Notes: a model not told the origin generated them from the letters alone. DNA of 64,000 nucleotides from Candidatus Synechococcus calcipolaris G9 (GCF_029582805.1 NZ_JAKKUT010000008.1:124001-188000); one strand, 5' to 3'. Counted from the stretch's first letter, positions 31,138 through 40,073 are shown. Program-made: numbers and translations.

Positions 31138-32820
31138 ATGAGAGTATCTTCACTTGCGGCTCCACCGGACACCTTGGTTTCCACGGCTATTGCTGACATT
31201 CAACGCTTGCGAGATCGGGCCCCGGCCTGGTTAGCTGTTTCCCCAGATCAGCGCATTCACTGCCTCCAACGTATTGCCCAGCGCACTAAGGAGCATGCTG
31301 CCCCCTGGGTAGATATTGCTTGTCAAATCAAAGGTGTGGATCCCGACGGGCCTTGGGCAGGAGAGGAATGGATATCGGGGCCCCTAGGACTTCTGCTATC
31401 CCTAGAGCAATATATCCATAGTCTCAAATATCAGGGCGTGCCCCCGGTTCAATCCTGGCGCAGGGGCCCCAATGGGGAGCAGATTGCCCAAATTTTACCC
31501 CGGAATTGGCAGGAGAGATGCCTCTGGTTAGGCTTTAAGGCGGAGGTGTGGCTTGAGCCAGGGAAACCCCGCAGTCAGGGACGAGCCTACCGTGAGCCTG
31601 GCCCGGCGCGAGTTGCGTTGGTGTTAGGGGCTGGGAATACGACGGCGATCGCCCCCATTGATGCCCTGTATAAATTAATCGGTGAGAACCAAGTGGTTCT
31701 GTTAAAAATGAATCCGATTAATGCCGCCTTGGGCCCCTGCCTAGAAATCGTATTTGAACCCCTAATATCTGCGGGATTTATGGCGATCGCCTACGGTGGG
31801 GGTGATTTAGGGGCGTTTCTCTGTCAGCACCCAGCCATTGATACCATTCATATCACCGGTTCCCATCACACCCACGATCGCATTGTTTGGGGAAAGACAG
31901 GGGAGGAACAGGAGCGAAATAAAGCCCAGGGCACCCCAATACTGAAAAAGCCCATTACCTCAGAACTGGGGAATGTCACCCCAATTATGGTCGTTCCCGG
32001 CCCCTGGTCTCCCCAGGATATGGCGTACCATGCCCGTCAGGTAGCGAGTATGGTCGTCCACAATGCCAGCTTTAATTGCGTAGCAGCCCAGGTGTTAATC
32101 ACCGCAAAACACTGGCCCCTGAGACAATCCTTTTTGGATGCCCTGCAGCAAGCCTTGGCGAGAATGCCTCCCCGGCCGGCCTACTACCCTGGGGCGATCG
32201 CCCGATACCAAGAGTTTCTGCACTGCTATCCCCAAGCAGAGGTGCTAACCTCCAGCCGAGAGGGTACTATTCCTTGGACCTTCATTCCCGGTGTGCCTCC
32301 CCAACCCCAGGAAATGGTGCTGGAGCGGGAAGCCTTTTGTGGTTTACTGGCAGAGGTTGCCCTTGATTGTGAAGCTGCGGATCAGTTTTTAGCTGAGGTG
32401 GTTCCCTTTGCCAATGATCATCTTTGGGGAACCCTGGGCTGTGCCCTTTTGATCCATCCCGCCAGTCAAAGGCAATATGCCATGGAACTCGAAGGGGCGA
32501 TCGCCCAATTACGCTATGGTACGATTGCCCTCAATGCTTGGCCGGCGGTCAGTTTTTCCCTGGCCTGTACCACCTGGGGAGCCTATCCCTGCCATACCCT
32601 AGAGAATGTCGGGTCAGGCCTCGGGGTCGTTCATAACAGCTACTTATTTGACTATCCATTGAAGTCGATATTAAGAGTTCCCTTTCGTTTACCCCTAACA
32701 CCACCGTGGTTTAACGATCACCGTAATTTAGTTTCCTTCAGTAAGGCAATGATGAATTACTATGTATCGGGCAATCCATTGCGGCTACTGTCGATTCTGA
32801 GTGAAGCTATAAAGGCTTAA
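31138..32820 (+). CDS. Aldehyde dehydrogenase superfamily protein
   Basis: 560 residues with the aldehyde dehydrogenase fold. Visible are the cofactor-binding part VALVLGAGNTTAIAPIDALY, HITGSHHTHDRI, the general-base glutamate E276 in SELGNVTPIM and the catalytic cysteine C314 in NASFNCVAAQVL. It is longer than typical enzymes (about 480-500), with extra N-terminal and C-terminal segments (ending in a hydrophobic LRLLSILSEAIKA). It is not one of the common cyanobacterial succinate or betaine enzymes that I recognise, so the substrate is open; an acyl-thioester reductase-like role is possible. ccmO follows 48 bases later. Confidence 0.8.
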   Translation: MRVSSLAAPPDTLVSTAIADIQRLRDRAPAWLAVSPDQRIHCLQRIAQRTKEHAAPWVDIACQIKGVDPDGPWAGEEWISGPLGLLLSLEQYIHSLKYQGVPPVQSWRRGPNGEQIAQILPRNWQERCLWLGFKAEVWLEPGKPRSQGRAYREPGPARVALVLGAGNTTAIAPIDALYKLIGENQVVLLKMNPINAALGPCLEIVFEPLISAGFMAIAYGGGDLGAFLCQHPAIDTIHITGSHHTHDRIVWGKTGEEQERNKAQGTPILKKPITSELGNVTPIMVVPGPWSPQDMAYHARQVASMVVHNASFNCVAAQVLITAKHWPLRQSFLDALQQALARMPPRPAYYPGAIARYQEFLHCYPQAEVLTSSREGTIPWTFIPGVPPQPQEMVLEREAFCGLLAEVALDCEAADQFLAEVVPFANDHLWGTLGCALLIHPASQRQYAMELEGAIAQLRYGTIALNAWPAVSFSLACTTWGAYPCHTLENVGSGLGVVHNSYLFDYPLKSILRVPFRLPLTPPWFNDHRNLVSFSKAMMNYYVSGNPLRLLSILSEAIKA

Positions 32821-32868
32821 TCTCAAATTTAGAGTATCCCGAGGGCCTTAAAATACTAGGGCGTTAAA

Positions 32869-33660
32869 ATGACAGTTATGAACCGCCCCACCGACTTTAC
32901 TGATTTAGCCCTTGGTTTAGTTTCAGCCCAAAGCTTCCCGGCGATCGTCGGTATTGCCGATCATATGCTGAAATCCTCCGATGTCATCCTGGTGGGCTAT
33001 GAAAAAATTGGCAGTGGCCACTGTACGGCCATTGTGCGGGGTCGGATTGCCGATGTGCGCCTAGCGGTAGAAGAAGGGGCAGAACGGGCCAGTCAATTTG
33101 GCCAGGAGTTGGAAACCGTAGTCATTGCCCGGCCGGGAGCAAACCTGGAAAAGATCTTACCCATTGGCAGTCGCCTAGCAGAATTAACGGCCGGCAGGAC
33201 GGGCCATCGCCTCAGTAGCCATGCCGTAGGTTTGCTAGAAACTCGGGGCTTTCCTGCCATGGTGGGGGCGGCCGATGCCATGCTGAAAGCGGCGGAAGTG
33301 GTACTCACCGCCTATGAAACCATTGGAGCAGGTCTATGTACGGTCATTGTGCGGGGAACGGCATCCAATACGGCAATGGCCCTAGAAGCGGGCATGGCGG
33401 AAGCCGATCGCATTGGTGAACTCCATGCGGTGATGTTGGTTCCGCGGCCCTTGGATGATCTGGATCAAACCTTACCCCTGGCCCAGTCTTTCCAGGAAGA
33501 ATTGCAGCCGGTGCGCCTACCCCTGAATTTGAAGCAAAAGGAAGCCGAACCGATCCTCTTGCAGGAAGGTCAACAGCAGCCCATGGCCACCCCTATTCTC
33601 CAGGAGGTGGAGCGGGAATCGGAAAATCTCCCTGGCGATCGCCCATCGAAGCCGATATAA
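32869..33660 (+). CDS. ccmO: Carboxysome shell protein CcmO (tandem BMC domains)
   Basis: 263 residues containing two bacterial microcompartment domains: about 12-95 (ALGLVSAQSFPAIVGIADHM, VGYEKIGSGHCTAIVRG) and about 112-195 (AVGLLETRGFPAMVGAADAM, TAYETIGAGLCTVIVRG). Two fused BMC domains plus a disordered C-terminal tail identify CcmO, which assembles as pseudohexamers in the beta-carboxysome shell facets. It is separate from any ccmKLMN operon here, as in several cyanobacteria. ndhM starts 27 bases downstream. Confidence 0.95.
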   Translation: MTVMNRPTDFTDLALGLVSAQSFPAIVGIADHMLKSSDVILVGYEKIGSGHCTAIVRGRIADVRLAVEEGAERASQFGQELETVVIARPGANLEKILPIGSRLAELTAGRTGHRLSSHAVGLLETRGFPAMVGAADAMLKAAEVVLTAYETIGAGLCTVIVRGTASNTAMALEAGMAEADRIGELHAVMLVPRPLDDLDQTLPLAQSFQEELQPVRLPLNLKQKEAEPILLQEGQQQPMATPILQEVERESENLPGDRPSKPI

Positions 33661-33687
33661 TTGCGGCAGTTCTTCGTACTACCACCT

Positions 33688-34023
33688 ATGCTGCTAAAAT
33701 CCACAACCCGCCACATTCACATTTATGCTGGTGAAGTGATCAATGATGAGATCTGCGCCGATAACGAAAATCTGACGTTAAACATTGATCCCGATAGTGA
33801 ATTGGACTGGAATGAACCGGCCTTAAACCAAGTCCAGGAAAAATTTCAGGAACTGGTGAGTAGTTATAACGGCGAAGATCTGACGGAATATAATCTACGG
33901 CGCATTGGCTCGGATTTAGAGCATTATGTGCGATCGCTCTTACTGACGGGCAAGATTGGCTACAACACCCAGGCCCGTGTCCAAAATTACAGTTTGGGGG
34001 TTCCCCGCATGGCAGACAGCTAA
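33688..34023 (+). CDS. ndhM: NAD(P)H-quinone oxidoreductase subunit M
   Basis: A 111-residue cyanobacterial/plastid-specific subunit of the photosynthetic NDH-1 complex, which carries cyclic electron flow and drives CO2 uptake. The family wording MLLKSTTRHIHIYAGEV, WNEPALNQVQEKF and LTEYNLRRIGSDLEHYVRSL is clear. A TTG directly after the ccmO stop (33661) would add nine odd residues, so ATG 33688 is chosen. Adjacent to ccmO, it may be cotranscribed. Confidence 0.95.
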   Translation: MLLKSTTRHIHIYAGEVINDEICADNENLTLNIDPDSELDWNEPALNQVQEKFQELVSSYNGEDLTEYNLRRIGSDLEHYVRSLLLTGKIGYNTQARVQNYSLGVPRMADS

Positions 34024-34156
34024 CCCCCAGATAAGGGCTAAGGTCAGCGGTTGTCGTAGCTTTTCCATCCAACTCAGGCGGCTTCGGTCAATCTGCTGCA
34101 CCAGAATTGTTGGGCTGCGGGCTGCACGCTAGATATGGTACTCAGCTAAGCCAAAT

Positions 34157-34714
34157 TCAGGATAGAAGCCTTTTGACAGACACTGAAATATCGGGGAACG
34201 CTAGTGATGTAATCGTTCCTTCTGCAATAGTATAGTCCTCAATATACTGATCCGCTTGAGGATTCCTGAACACAATTATCTGCTGAGCAGATAAGTCTAA
34301 AACCCAATATTCCTGAATCCCAGCCATTGCATAAATCGCAGCCTTGACCTCTGAGTCTTTCTTTAAACTTGTCTTGGCAACTTCCACAATCCAGAAAATA
34401 TCTTGAGGACTAGGATGACGATTGTTATACGCTGATTCTGGAAGTCGAACAACTGCAATATCAGGTTCTGGTTCCGAATCGGCTAGGGTAATAGGACCAT
34501 TGAAGCGAACATCAGCTTTACCTAATAGCAACTCTTCTAAGTATTTCGCACCTCGTTTTGCTGTGGTGTAATGAATTGGGGTTTCTGGACTCATCTCAAC
34601 AATTTCGCCTGCTAGCAATTCCACAGAGCGACTACATAGAATGCCCGCTTCAACCATGCGATGATAATCCTCTACAGACCATTTAGCCAGCGTCTTCATA
34701 GCAGAATTGCTCAC
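34157..34714 (-). CDS. Uma2 family (DUF820) putative endonuclease
   Basis: 185 residues of the Uma2 family, which has a PD-(D/E)XK restriction-like fold and is widespread in cyanobacteria. Motifs: KWSVEDYHRMVEAGIL, then the conserved SEPEPDIAVVR and IFWIVEVAKTSLKKDSEVKAA, containing the predicted metal-binding D, E and K. Biological function is unproven. The surrounding bases are AT-rich and lack HIP1 sites, unlike neighbours, suggesting acquisition by transfer. Confidence 0.88.
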   Translation of the reverse strand: MSNSAMKTLAKWSVEDYHRMVEAGILCSRSVELLAGEIVEMSPETPIHYTTAKRGAKYLEELLLGKADVRFNGPITLADSEPEPDIAVVRLPESAYNNRHPSPQDIFWIVEVAKTSLKKDSEVKAAIYAMAGIQEYWVLDLSAQQIIVFRNPQADQYIEDYTIAEGTITSLAFPDISVSVKRLLS

Positions 34715-34889
34715 ATTCTTGGGATGAACCTAGTTCAATTTTATAGTTTTCTGACCGGGAAGCGCTCCAATCAGCAGCAAACTCTGAATCTTCTCCACCA
34801 AAAACCTTAGATTTTTGACTTTGAATGCTGAAAGATAATCTGGATACGCTGTCCTAACTGGCTGACAAAGCAGCCCAACTACCAGATAA

Positions 34890-35510
34890 CTAATCGTTAC
34901 CGTACTGCTCCCAAGCCAAGACTAATAGGGCATTCACGATGGCTGCGGCGACGGCAGAGCCACCCTTGCGCCCCTCAATCCGAATTTGCGGCCCCTGCCA
35001 CTGGGCGATCGCTACCTTAGACTCGACAACGGAGACAAAACCCACGGGCACGGCAATCACCCCCGCTGGTTGAATAGCACAGGTCTTCAGGCGATCGCAA
35101 AGGGCCAAGAGGGCTGTAGGTGCATTCCCAATTACATAGAGTCCCTGGGGATAGCGATCGTGGCAAGCCAAGAGGCCCGTTTCCGTGCGGGTTTTTCCAG
35201 GGGCGGCAACTGTAACCTGATTTACTGCCGTCAGAATCGGATTAGCAAAGGTCTGATTCACCAGGGTTTGAATGCCCACCGTCACCATGGAAACATCGGT
35301 GATAATGGGTACTTGGGCGGCTAGGGCCCCACAGATCTGGGCGATCGCCCCAGGGCTGAAATAAATATGATGTTTGTAGTCAAAATCGGCGGTACTGTGG
35401 ATCACCCGCCGGAGAATGGCATACTCTGCCAGGGTGAAGGGGTGGGGGCCCATTTCCCGATCAATAATGGCAAAACTCTCCTGGAGAATGGGATGGGGCT
35501 GGGGAGCCAT
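34890..35510 (-). CDS. cobH: Precorrin-8X methylmutase
   Basis: Moves the C11 methyl group to C12 to form hydrogenobyrinic (or cobyrinic) acid in cobalamin synthesis. 206 residues with the catalytic-histidine segment RRVIHSTADFDY, ITDVSMVTVGI and the late EGRKGGSAVAAAIVNAL. The ATG overlaps the devA stop by one base (TAATG), so translation is coupled to the exporter genes upstream. Confidence 0.95.
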   Translation of the reverse strand: MAPQPHPILQESFAIIDREMGPHPFTLAEYAILRRVIHSTADFDYKHHIYFSPGAIAQICGALAAQVPIITDVSMVTVGIQTLVNQTFANPILTAVNQVTVAAPGKTRTETGLLACHDRYPQGLYVIGNAPTALLALCDRLKTCAIQPAGVIAVPVGFVSVVESKVAIAQWQGPQIRIEGRKGGSAVAAAIVNALLVLAWEQYGND

Positions 35511-36199
35511 TAGGCAACCGCTTTATTTTGAAAGAGGCGACCATCTTCCATGTGCATCAGGCGATCGGCAACATCCAAGATGCGATTATCGTGGGTAACA
35601 AGCAAAATGGTACAGTCCTGCTCCTTGGCCAGTCGCCGCATAATTTCCACCACATCTCGACCGGATTGTTTATCGAGGGCCGCCGTCGGCTCATCGGCCA
35701 ATACTAATTTGGGATGGCCCACCAAGGCACGGGCGATCGCCACCCGTTGTTTTTGCCCCCCTGAGAGTTGGTGGGGATAATAGTCCAAGTGATCCCCCAG
35801 TCCCACCGCCCGCAGCATGGCTTCAACCCTTTCATAGCTCTCCTGGGCAGAAATGTTAGGTTGTAGATCCATCGTCATTTGTACATTTTGGCGCGCGGTC
35901 AGGGAATGGAGTAAATTATGTGCCTGGAAAATATAGCCCGTTTGCCGTCGAATTGCAATTTGTTTCTGGGATTTAGAATGGCGCAACTCTTGCCCTAGCA
36001 CCCGCAAACTTCCTTCCTGGGCCGATCGCAGGGCCCCAATGAGGGTGAGCAACGTTGTTTTTCCCGAACCCGACGGCCCGGTCATTATCACAATTTCCCC
36101 CGGAAAAATCTGGGCCTCTAGCTCAAATAATACCTGCTTTCGCAAATTACCCTGACCAAAGTAATGATTGAGTTGCTGAATATCAATAACCGCTGCCAT
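35510..36199 (-). CDS. devA: DevA-type ABC exporter ATPase
   Basis: 229-residue ATPase of the MacB/DevA group. Walker [15 protein letters not shown]-loop ([12 protein letters not shown]), signature [17 protein letters not shown], Walker [13 protein letters not shown] and switch histidine VTHDNRI. The frame is open to 36274, but ATG 36199 gives the normal N-terminus and leaves eight bases after devC. With devB and devC it forms an exporter that in heterocystous relatives secretes glycolipids through TolC; here no heterocyst genes are seen, so the substrate may be lipids or stress-related molecules. Confidence 0.92.
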   Translation of the reverse strand: MAAVIDIQQLNHYFGQGNLRKQVLFELEAQIFPGEIVIMTGPSGSGKTTLLTLIGALRSAQEGSLRVLGQELRHSKSQKQIAIRRQTGYIFQAHNLLHSLTARQNVQMTMDLQPNISAQESYERVEAMLRAVGLGDHLDYYPHQLSGGQKQRVAIARALVGHPKLVLADEPTAALDKQSGRDVVEIMRRLAKEQDCTILLVTHDNRILDVADRLMHMEDGRLFQNKAVA

Positions 36200-36207
36200 G
36201 ATCTCCC

Positions 36208-37359
36208 CTAGAAAATATCCGCCGGATCCGCTGACTGTACCCGCCGCATGGCGATCGCCCCGGACAGGGTACACATAAACACCGTTAGCGTAAATACCAT
36301 CAAGGCCCGCTCAAAGGTCATGCCCACTGGCAGGGAGGTCGCCCCCTGAATCACACCATAAAAGGCGTAGGCCACCAAAAAACCCGGAATATACCCCAGA
36401 CAGGATAAAATTAATGACTCCTGCATCACCACCCCATAAAAGTAGGTATCTTTGTAGCCCATGGCCTTCAGGGTGGCATACTCCGGCAAATGATCCGAGA
36501 CATCCGTATAGAGGACTTGATAGACAATCACCGTACCGACAATGAATCCCATCAGGGCCCCCAGGGTAAAAATAAACCCAATGGCCGTACTGTTTTCCCA
36601 GTAGGTGCGTTCAAACTCAGCAAATTGGGCATGGGTAAACACTAAAACATCATTGTCTAACACCTCCTGCATCCGCGCCGCCAGTTGCTCGGCATCCACC
36701 CCAGGCTTGACGCGAATTAAGCCCACATCCACTAAACCGGGACTACGCCGGGGAAACATGCGTAAAAAGTTTAAGTCACTGGTGATCAGGTTGCCATCGG
36801 CCCCAAAACTGGCCCCCATATTAAAAATGCCGCCAACGGTGATCCGCCGACCCGATACTTCTGTGGTGACGATTTCTCCACTAGCAAACAGGTCGGGAAT
36901 GGGGCCAAATTCCAGGCGCGAATCCCCATCAAATAGAACATAGTCCGGTAATTTGAGGGTGTTCACCCAGGTGTCGGCTCCGGGTAACGTAAAGGCATTC
37001 GCGTAGGGATCAATGCCAATTACCATTAACTGTCGGGTGGTTTTATCCAGGGGATTCTGCCAAAGACCAAAATCTAAATAGAGGGGGGAAATGGCCTCGA
37101 CCCCATCAAAACCCCCAGCTTGGAACAGTCGCCGCCGGGGAAACTGTTTCATGGCAATCAGGGCGGTACTTTCGGGGCTAATCAAAACAATATCGGCATT
37201 GAGGGTTTCATGGAAGCGCACGGAGGCTTCAAAGAGGGCATCTCGAAACCCAAACTGCATCATCATCAATAACACCGCAAAGGCAATTCCGGCCACGGCG
37301 ATGATGAGGCGAATACGCTCCCGGATCAGTTGTAACCAGGCGAGGGGAATGGCAAACAT
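36208..37359 (-). CDS. devC: DevC-type ABC exporter permease
   Basis: 383-residue membrane subunit of a MacB-like exporter. Four helices: one near the N-terminus (ERIRLIIAVAGIAFAVLLMM), then three toward the C-terminus (FIFTLGALMGFIVGTVIVYQ; SLILSCLGYIPGFLVAYAFY; ALMVFTLTVFMCTLSGAIAM), with a large periplasmic loop between. The family motif DHLPEYATLKAMGYKDTYF is present. It sits 14 bases after devB and eight before devA. Confidence 0.92.
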   Translation of the reverse strand: MFAIPLAWLQLIRERIRLIIAVAGIAFAVLLMMMQFGFRDALFEASVRFHETLNADIVLISPESTALIAMKQFPRRRLFQAGGFDGVEAISPLYLDFGLWQNPLDKTTRQLMVIGIDPYANAFTLPGADTWVNTLKLPDYVLFDGDSRLEFGPIPDLFASGEIVTTEVSGRRITVGGIFNMGASFGADGNLITSDLNFLRMFPRRSPGLVDVGLIRVKPGVDAEQLAARMQEVLDNDVLVFTHAQFAEFERTYWENSTAIGFIFTLGALMGFIVGTVIVYQVLYTDVSDHLPEYATLKAMGYKDTYFYGVVMQESLILSCLGYIPGFLVAYAFYGVIQGATSLPVGMTFERALMVFTLTVFMCTLSGAIAMRRVQSADPADIF

Positions 37360-37373
37360 GACTGACTAGTTCC

Positions 37374-38564
37374 CTAGGGTTGAATCTGGGTAGTGGCGGT
37401 GTTCGGATCAATGCGGACTTCCACCTGCATATTGGTTAAGCCAGCCACAGGTTCACTGCGATCTAAACGGATTTTGACTTCCACCACGCGAACATCAGTT
37501 TTGGCGGCGGGATCCGTATCCAGCACGTCATTTTTATCGACTAATAGGCCTAAATGGGCAACACTTCCCGTCAGGGATTCCGGTAAGGCCATACTGGTTA
37601 CGGTGGCCCGCTGTCCGGTGCGAATGCGGGGCATATCCGTTTCATAGACTTCTGCCACCACATACATTTGGGCGGTATTTCCCAATTGGGCAATGCCCTG
37701 ATCCGTCACCGATTCCCCTTCCTTGGCATGAATTTTAAGAATTTGGCCCTTGCGGGGGGCGCGAATAATGGTGCGATCCAGGCGGGCCTGGGCCAGTTGT
37801 AAGTTACTGGTTGCGGAAGCCACTTGGGCCATCACTTGGGAGCGGGTGAGGTTGGCTTGAGCGGCTTGAAGTTGGGCATTGGCATTTTCGATGTCGGTGC
37901 GCCGCTCCTGCTGAAGACGAGTCAAATTAGCTTGGGCATTGCGTAATTCTTCCTCGCGACTGCGGACAATGACGGTGCGATCGTCTAAATCCTGGAGGGA
38001 AACGGCCCCGGCATCATGGAGTTCTAAAAAGCGTTGATATTCCCGTTGGGCTGAATCCAGTTCCGCTGCAATCCGCTGAATCGTAGCTTGTTGGGCGGCA
38101 ATAGCAGCAATTTTGGGATCATTCACCTGTTCCCGTCGCGCCCGGGCTTCCTGAATTTGGGCATTCCCCACTAGGGTTTCCGCATCGAGTTGGGCTCTCG
38201 CTTCGGTGAGTTGACTGGCGGCTAAATCTCGCTCCGCTAGACGTTCGGGATAGCTCTCTAAATAGGCGATCGCCTGACCTGAACTGACAATATCTCCTTC
38301 CTGTACCAAGAGTTGACCCACCCGTTCATTGGCTGGAGCCGCAATGGTGATCACTTCCCCTTCCGGCTCGATTCGTCCTAGGGCCGTCACATAGTCGGTT
38401 TGTAGCACTTCTACGATCTCCTCCGTTCCATCAGAAGAGGTAGAAGGATTCCCCCGGAAAAATACAACATAGCTCATCGCACCCACCAGGCTTAAGACCC
38501 CAAGGGCGATCGCTCCGGTCATGACCCAGCGGTTGCCTAACTTAAAGGGAAATCGTTGCTCCAT
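37374..38564 (-). CDS. devB: DevB-type membrane fusion protein
   Basis: 396-residue HlyD-family adaptor. One N-terminal membrane helix (VMTGAIALGVLSLVGAMSYV), then a lipoyl half-motif (APANERVGQLLVQEGDIVSS), a long coiled-coil hairpin of about 140 residues rich in Ala, Gln and Arg, the second lipoyl half (IRAPRKGQILKIHAKEGESV) and beta-barrel domain. First gene of devB-devC-devA-cobH. It spans from the inner membrane to a TolC-like outer-membrane channel. Confidence 0.93.
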   Translation of the reverse strand: MEQRFPFKLGNRWVMTGAIALGVLSLVGAMSYVVFFRGNPSTSSDGTEEIVEVLQTDYVTALGRIEPEGEVITIAAPANERVGQLLVQEGDIVSSGQAIAYLESYPERLAERDLAASQLTEARAQLDAETLVGNAQIQEARARREQVNDPKIAAIAAQQATIQRIAAELDSAQREYQRFLELHDAGAVSLQDLDDRTVIVRSREEELRNAQANLTRLQQERRTDIENANAQLQAAQANLTRSQVMAQVASATSNLQLAQARLDRTIIRAPRKGQILKIHAKEGESVTDQGIAQLGNTAQMYVVAEVYETDMPRIRTGQRATVTSMALPESLTGSVAHLGLLVDKNDVLDTDPAAKTDVRVVEVKIRLDRSEPVAGLTNMQVEVRIDPNTATTQIQP

Positions 38565-38733
38565 GCTTTACCCCTGATTGCCCTGGATACCTTATCTACT
38601 TTAGATTATAAAGAAATATTAATAAAGAAATGGTATCAAATGCCATGAAGTAGTCCATGGTGGTCAGGACGTTCAGACTCTTTATGTTCTAGGTAGGAGG
38701 CTGCATAATAAATTGTTATGTCTCAGGTTACCG
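38565..38733. other. AT-rich region upstream of devB and Uma2 gene
   Basis: Very AT-rich just before devB (ATTATAAAGAAATATTAATAAAG near 38606), which should hold the devB promoter. No HIP1 sites or recognised RNA. Confidence 0.35.
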
Positions 38734-38862
38734 GTGAAGCAAACACTTAAAAGTACCCCTGTGCTACAAAAAAGAGTAGAAAAGACGATGAAAACTAATG
38801 AAGCAACGGAAGCAATTTGGGTTAACGAACAGCTAGAAGCATTAGGAATAACACTGAAATGA
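38734..38862 (+). CDS. Small ORF coupled to Uma2 gene (possible remnant)
   Basis: From GTG 38734 (or ATG 38788) a short frame of 42 or 24 residues runs to TGA at 38860-38862, overlapping the Uma2 start as ATGA. The end reads AIWVNEQLEALGITLK. The first part resembles the N-terminus of cyanobacterial nucleotidyltransferase-type proteins only loosely. It could be a decayed upstream partner gene or a leader peptide. No function is claimed. Confidence 0.3.
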   Translation: MKQTLKSTPVLQKRVEKTMKTNEATEAIWVNEQLEALGITLK

Positions 38863-39443
38863 TTATGCAAGCTGAAGCTAAAAAAATCTATACACCTGAA
38901 GAGTACCTTGAATATGAGGCAAATTCAGCCATCCGCAATGAATACTATAATGGAGAAATTATCCCTATGACTGGTGGTACTCCCAACCACAATGATATTG
39001 CAGGGAACTTGTATATTCTTCTTAAATCTGCCCTCAAGGGAAAAGCCTACCGGACTTTCTATGCGGATCAACGACTTTGGATTCCAAGTGTGGGTCTATA
39101 TACCTATCCCGATGTGATGGTTCTGCCAAAACCCTTAGAACTTCAAACTGGACGTAAAGATACTGTAGTTAATCCCTGCTTTATCACTGAGGTATTGTCT
39201 AAATCCACCCAAAACTACGATCGCGGTGAAAAATTTGTTGCCTATCGTAAAATTTCTACTTTCCAAGAGTATCTGTTAATTGATCAATATCGTATACACG
39301 TTGAGCATCATATCAAAACAGCGGCTCATCAGTGGCTATTCTCAGAATACGACGACCCAACTGTCACCCTTTCTTTAAGTATCTTTAAATTGCAAATTCA
39401 AATTGCAGCACTTTATGAAAATATCGATTTTTCAACCGTTTGA
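38859..39443 (+). CDS. Uma2 family (DUF820) putative endonuclease
   Basis: 194 residues of the Uma2 family. N-terminal YTPEEYLEYEANSAIRNEYY with GEIIPMTGGTPNHNDIAGNL is typical, followed by the nuclease-like core: YPDVMVLPKP (metal-binding Asp), NPCFITEVLSKSTQNYDRGE (Glu and downstream acidic residues) and KFVAYRKI. It is a different subgroup from the copy at 34157. Codon use is AT-rich compared with nearby housekeeping genes, suggesting transfer. Confidence 0.9.
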   Translation: MIMQAEAKKIYTPEEYLEYEANSAIRNEYYNGEIIPMTGGTPNHNDIAGNLYILLKSALKGKAYRTFYADQRLWIPSVGLYTYPDVMVLPKPLELQTGRKDTVVNPCFITEVLSKSTQNYDRGEKFVAYRKISTFQEYLLIDQYRIHVEHHIKTAAHQWLFSEYDDPTVTLSLSIFKLQIQIAALYENIDFSTV

Positions 39444-39499
39444 GTTGCATTCCTAAAACAGGAGTAGACCGGGCGATCGCTCCGGTCATTGTTGCAGCG

Positions 39500-39620
39500 A
39501 GATTCACCACTATTGTCTTTTAGAGAGTATTGAACAGTTCCGCGAAGTTGATCTTAAGGCTAAGCGTCTTCATGCTGGATGGGAAAATGATTATCCCCCT
39601 CGCATCCTTTATCCTTAACA
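39500..39620 (+). pseudogene. Possible gene fragment (protein C-terminus)
   Basis: An open stretch ending in a TAA at 39618-39620 translates to a protein-like tail (SIEQFREVDLKAKRLHAGWE, then NDYPPRILYP) but has no start or family match that I recognise. It follows a short duplicate of bases found at the start of devB. It looks like debris from rearrangement. Confidence 0.3.
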
Positions 39621-39725
39621 ATTGACAATGCGTTTGCCCTGCCAGGTCGGCCCTGAATTTGCAATTTTCAAGTCGTCAAGCTATCATTTACTCCTGTAGA
39701 ATATTTTAGGATAGTAAATTACCTA

Positions 39726-40073
39726 ATGATAAAAATTCTAACCGTTACCCTGACAAACAACATCATCCTTGTCTTGGGCGTTAGCCTATTATTGGCTCCT
39801 AGTATCGTCATCCCCAGACAAGTCCTCGCAGATGATGATGTTCCTAAAACCCTTTCAGGTAAAATTGAGCAAGTTTTGGATGATGATGAGTTAAGAATTT
39901 CTACAGCCCAGGGATATTACAAGCTAGATTTACCGGATAGCTGTAAAGGCGCGGTTCTTAGCGGGAAGCTCAAGGTGGGGATGACCATTATTGCCAAGGG
40001 CATGCTAGACCCCGAAGATCGCGAATTAGAGGTTTCCACGATTAAACAAGGTAATCGGCAGATTTGCCCCTAA
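39726..40073 (+). CDS. Small secreted protein of unknown function
   Basis: 115 residues. An N-terminal hydrophobic segment (about 10-30) followed by ALADDD-like VLADDDVPKTLSG suggests a signal peptide. The mature domain (about 80 residues) is beta-rich: GKIEQVLDDDELRISTAQGY, LKVGMTIIAKGMLDPEDREL. It may form a small barrel similar to OB-like secreted domains, with two cysteines able to pair. No family is recognised. Confidence 0.65.
   Translation: MIKILTVTLTNNIILVLGVSLLLAPSIVIPRQVLADDDVPKTLSGKIEQVLDDDELRISTAQGYYKLDLPDSCKGAVLSGKLKVGMTIIAKGMLDPEDRELEVSTIKQGNRQICP

Noticed and set aside
33661-33687. Possible TTG start of ndhM directly after the ccmO stop
   Set aside because: The extra nine residues are not like NdhM and the ATG at 33688 gives the normal 111-residue protein.
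35510-38564. Heterocyst-specific glycolipid exporter locus
   Set aside because: DevBCA-type exporters are common in non-heterocystous cyanobacteria, and no hgl, het or nif gene is in the window.
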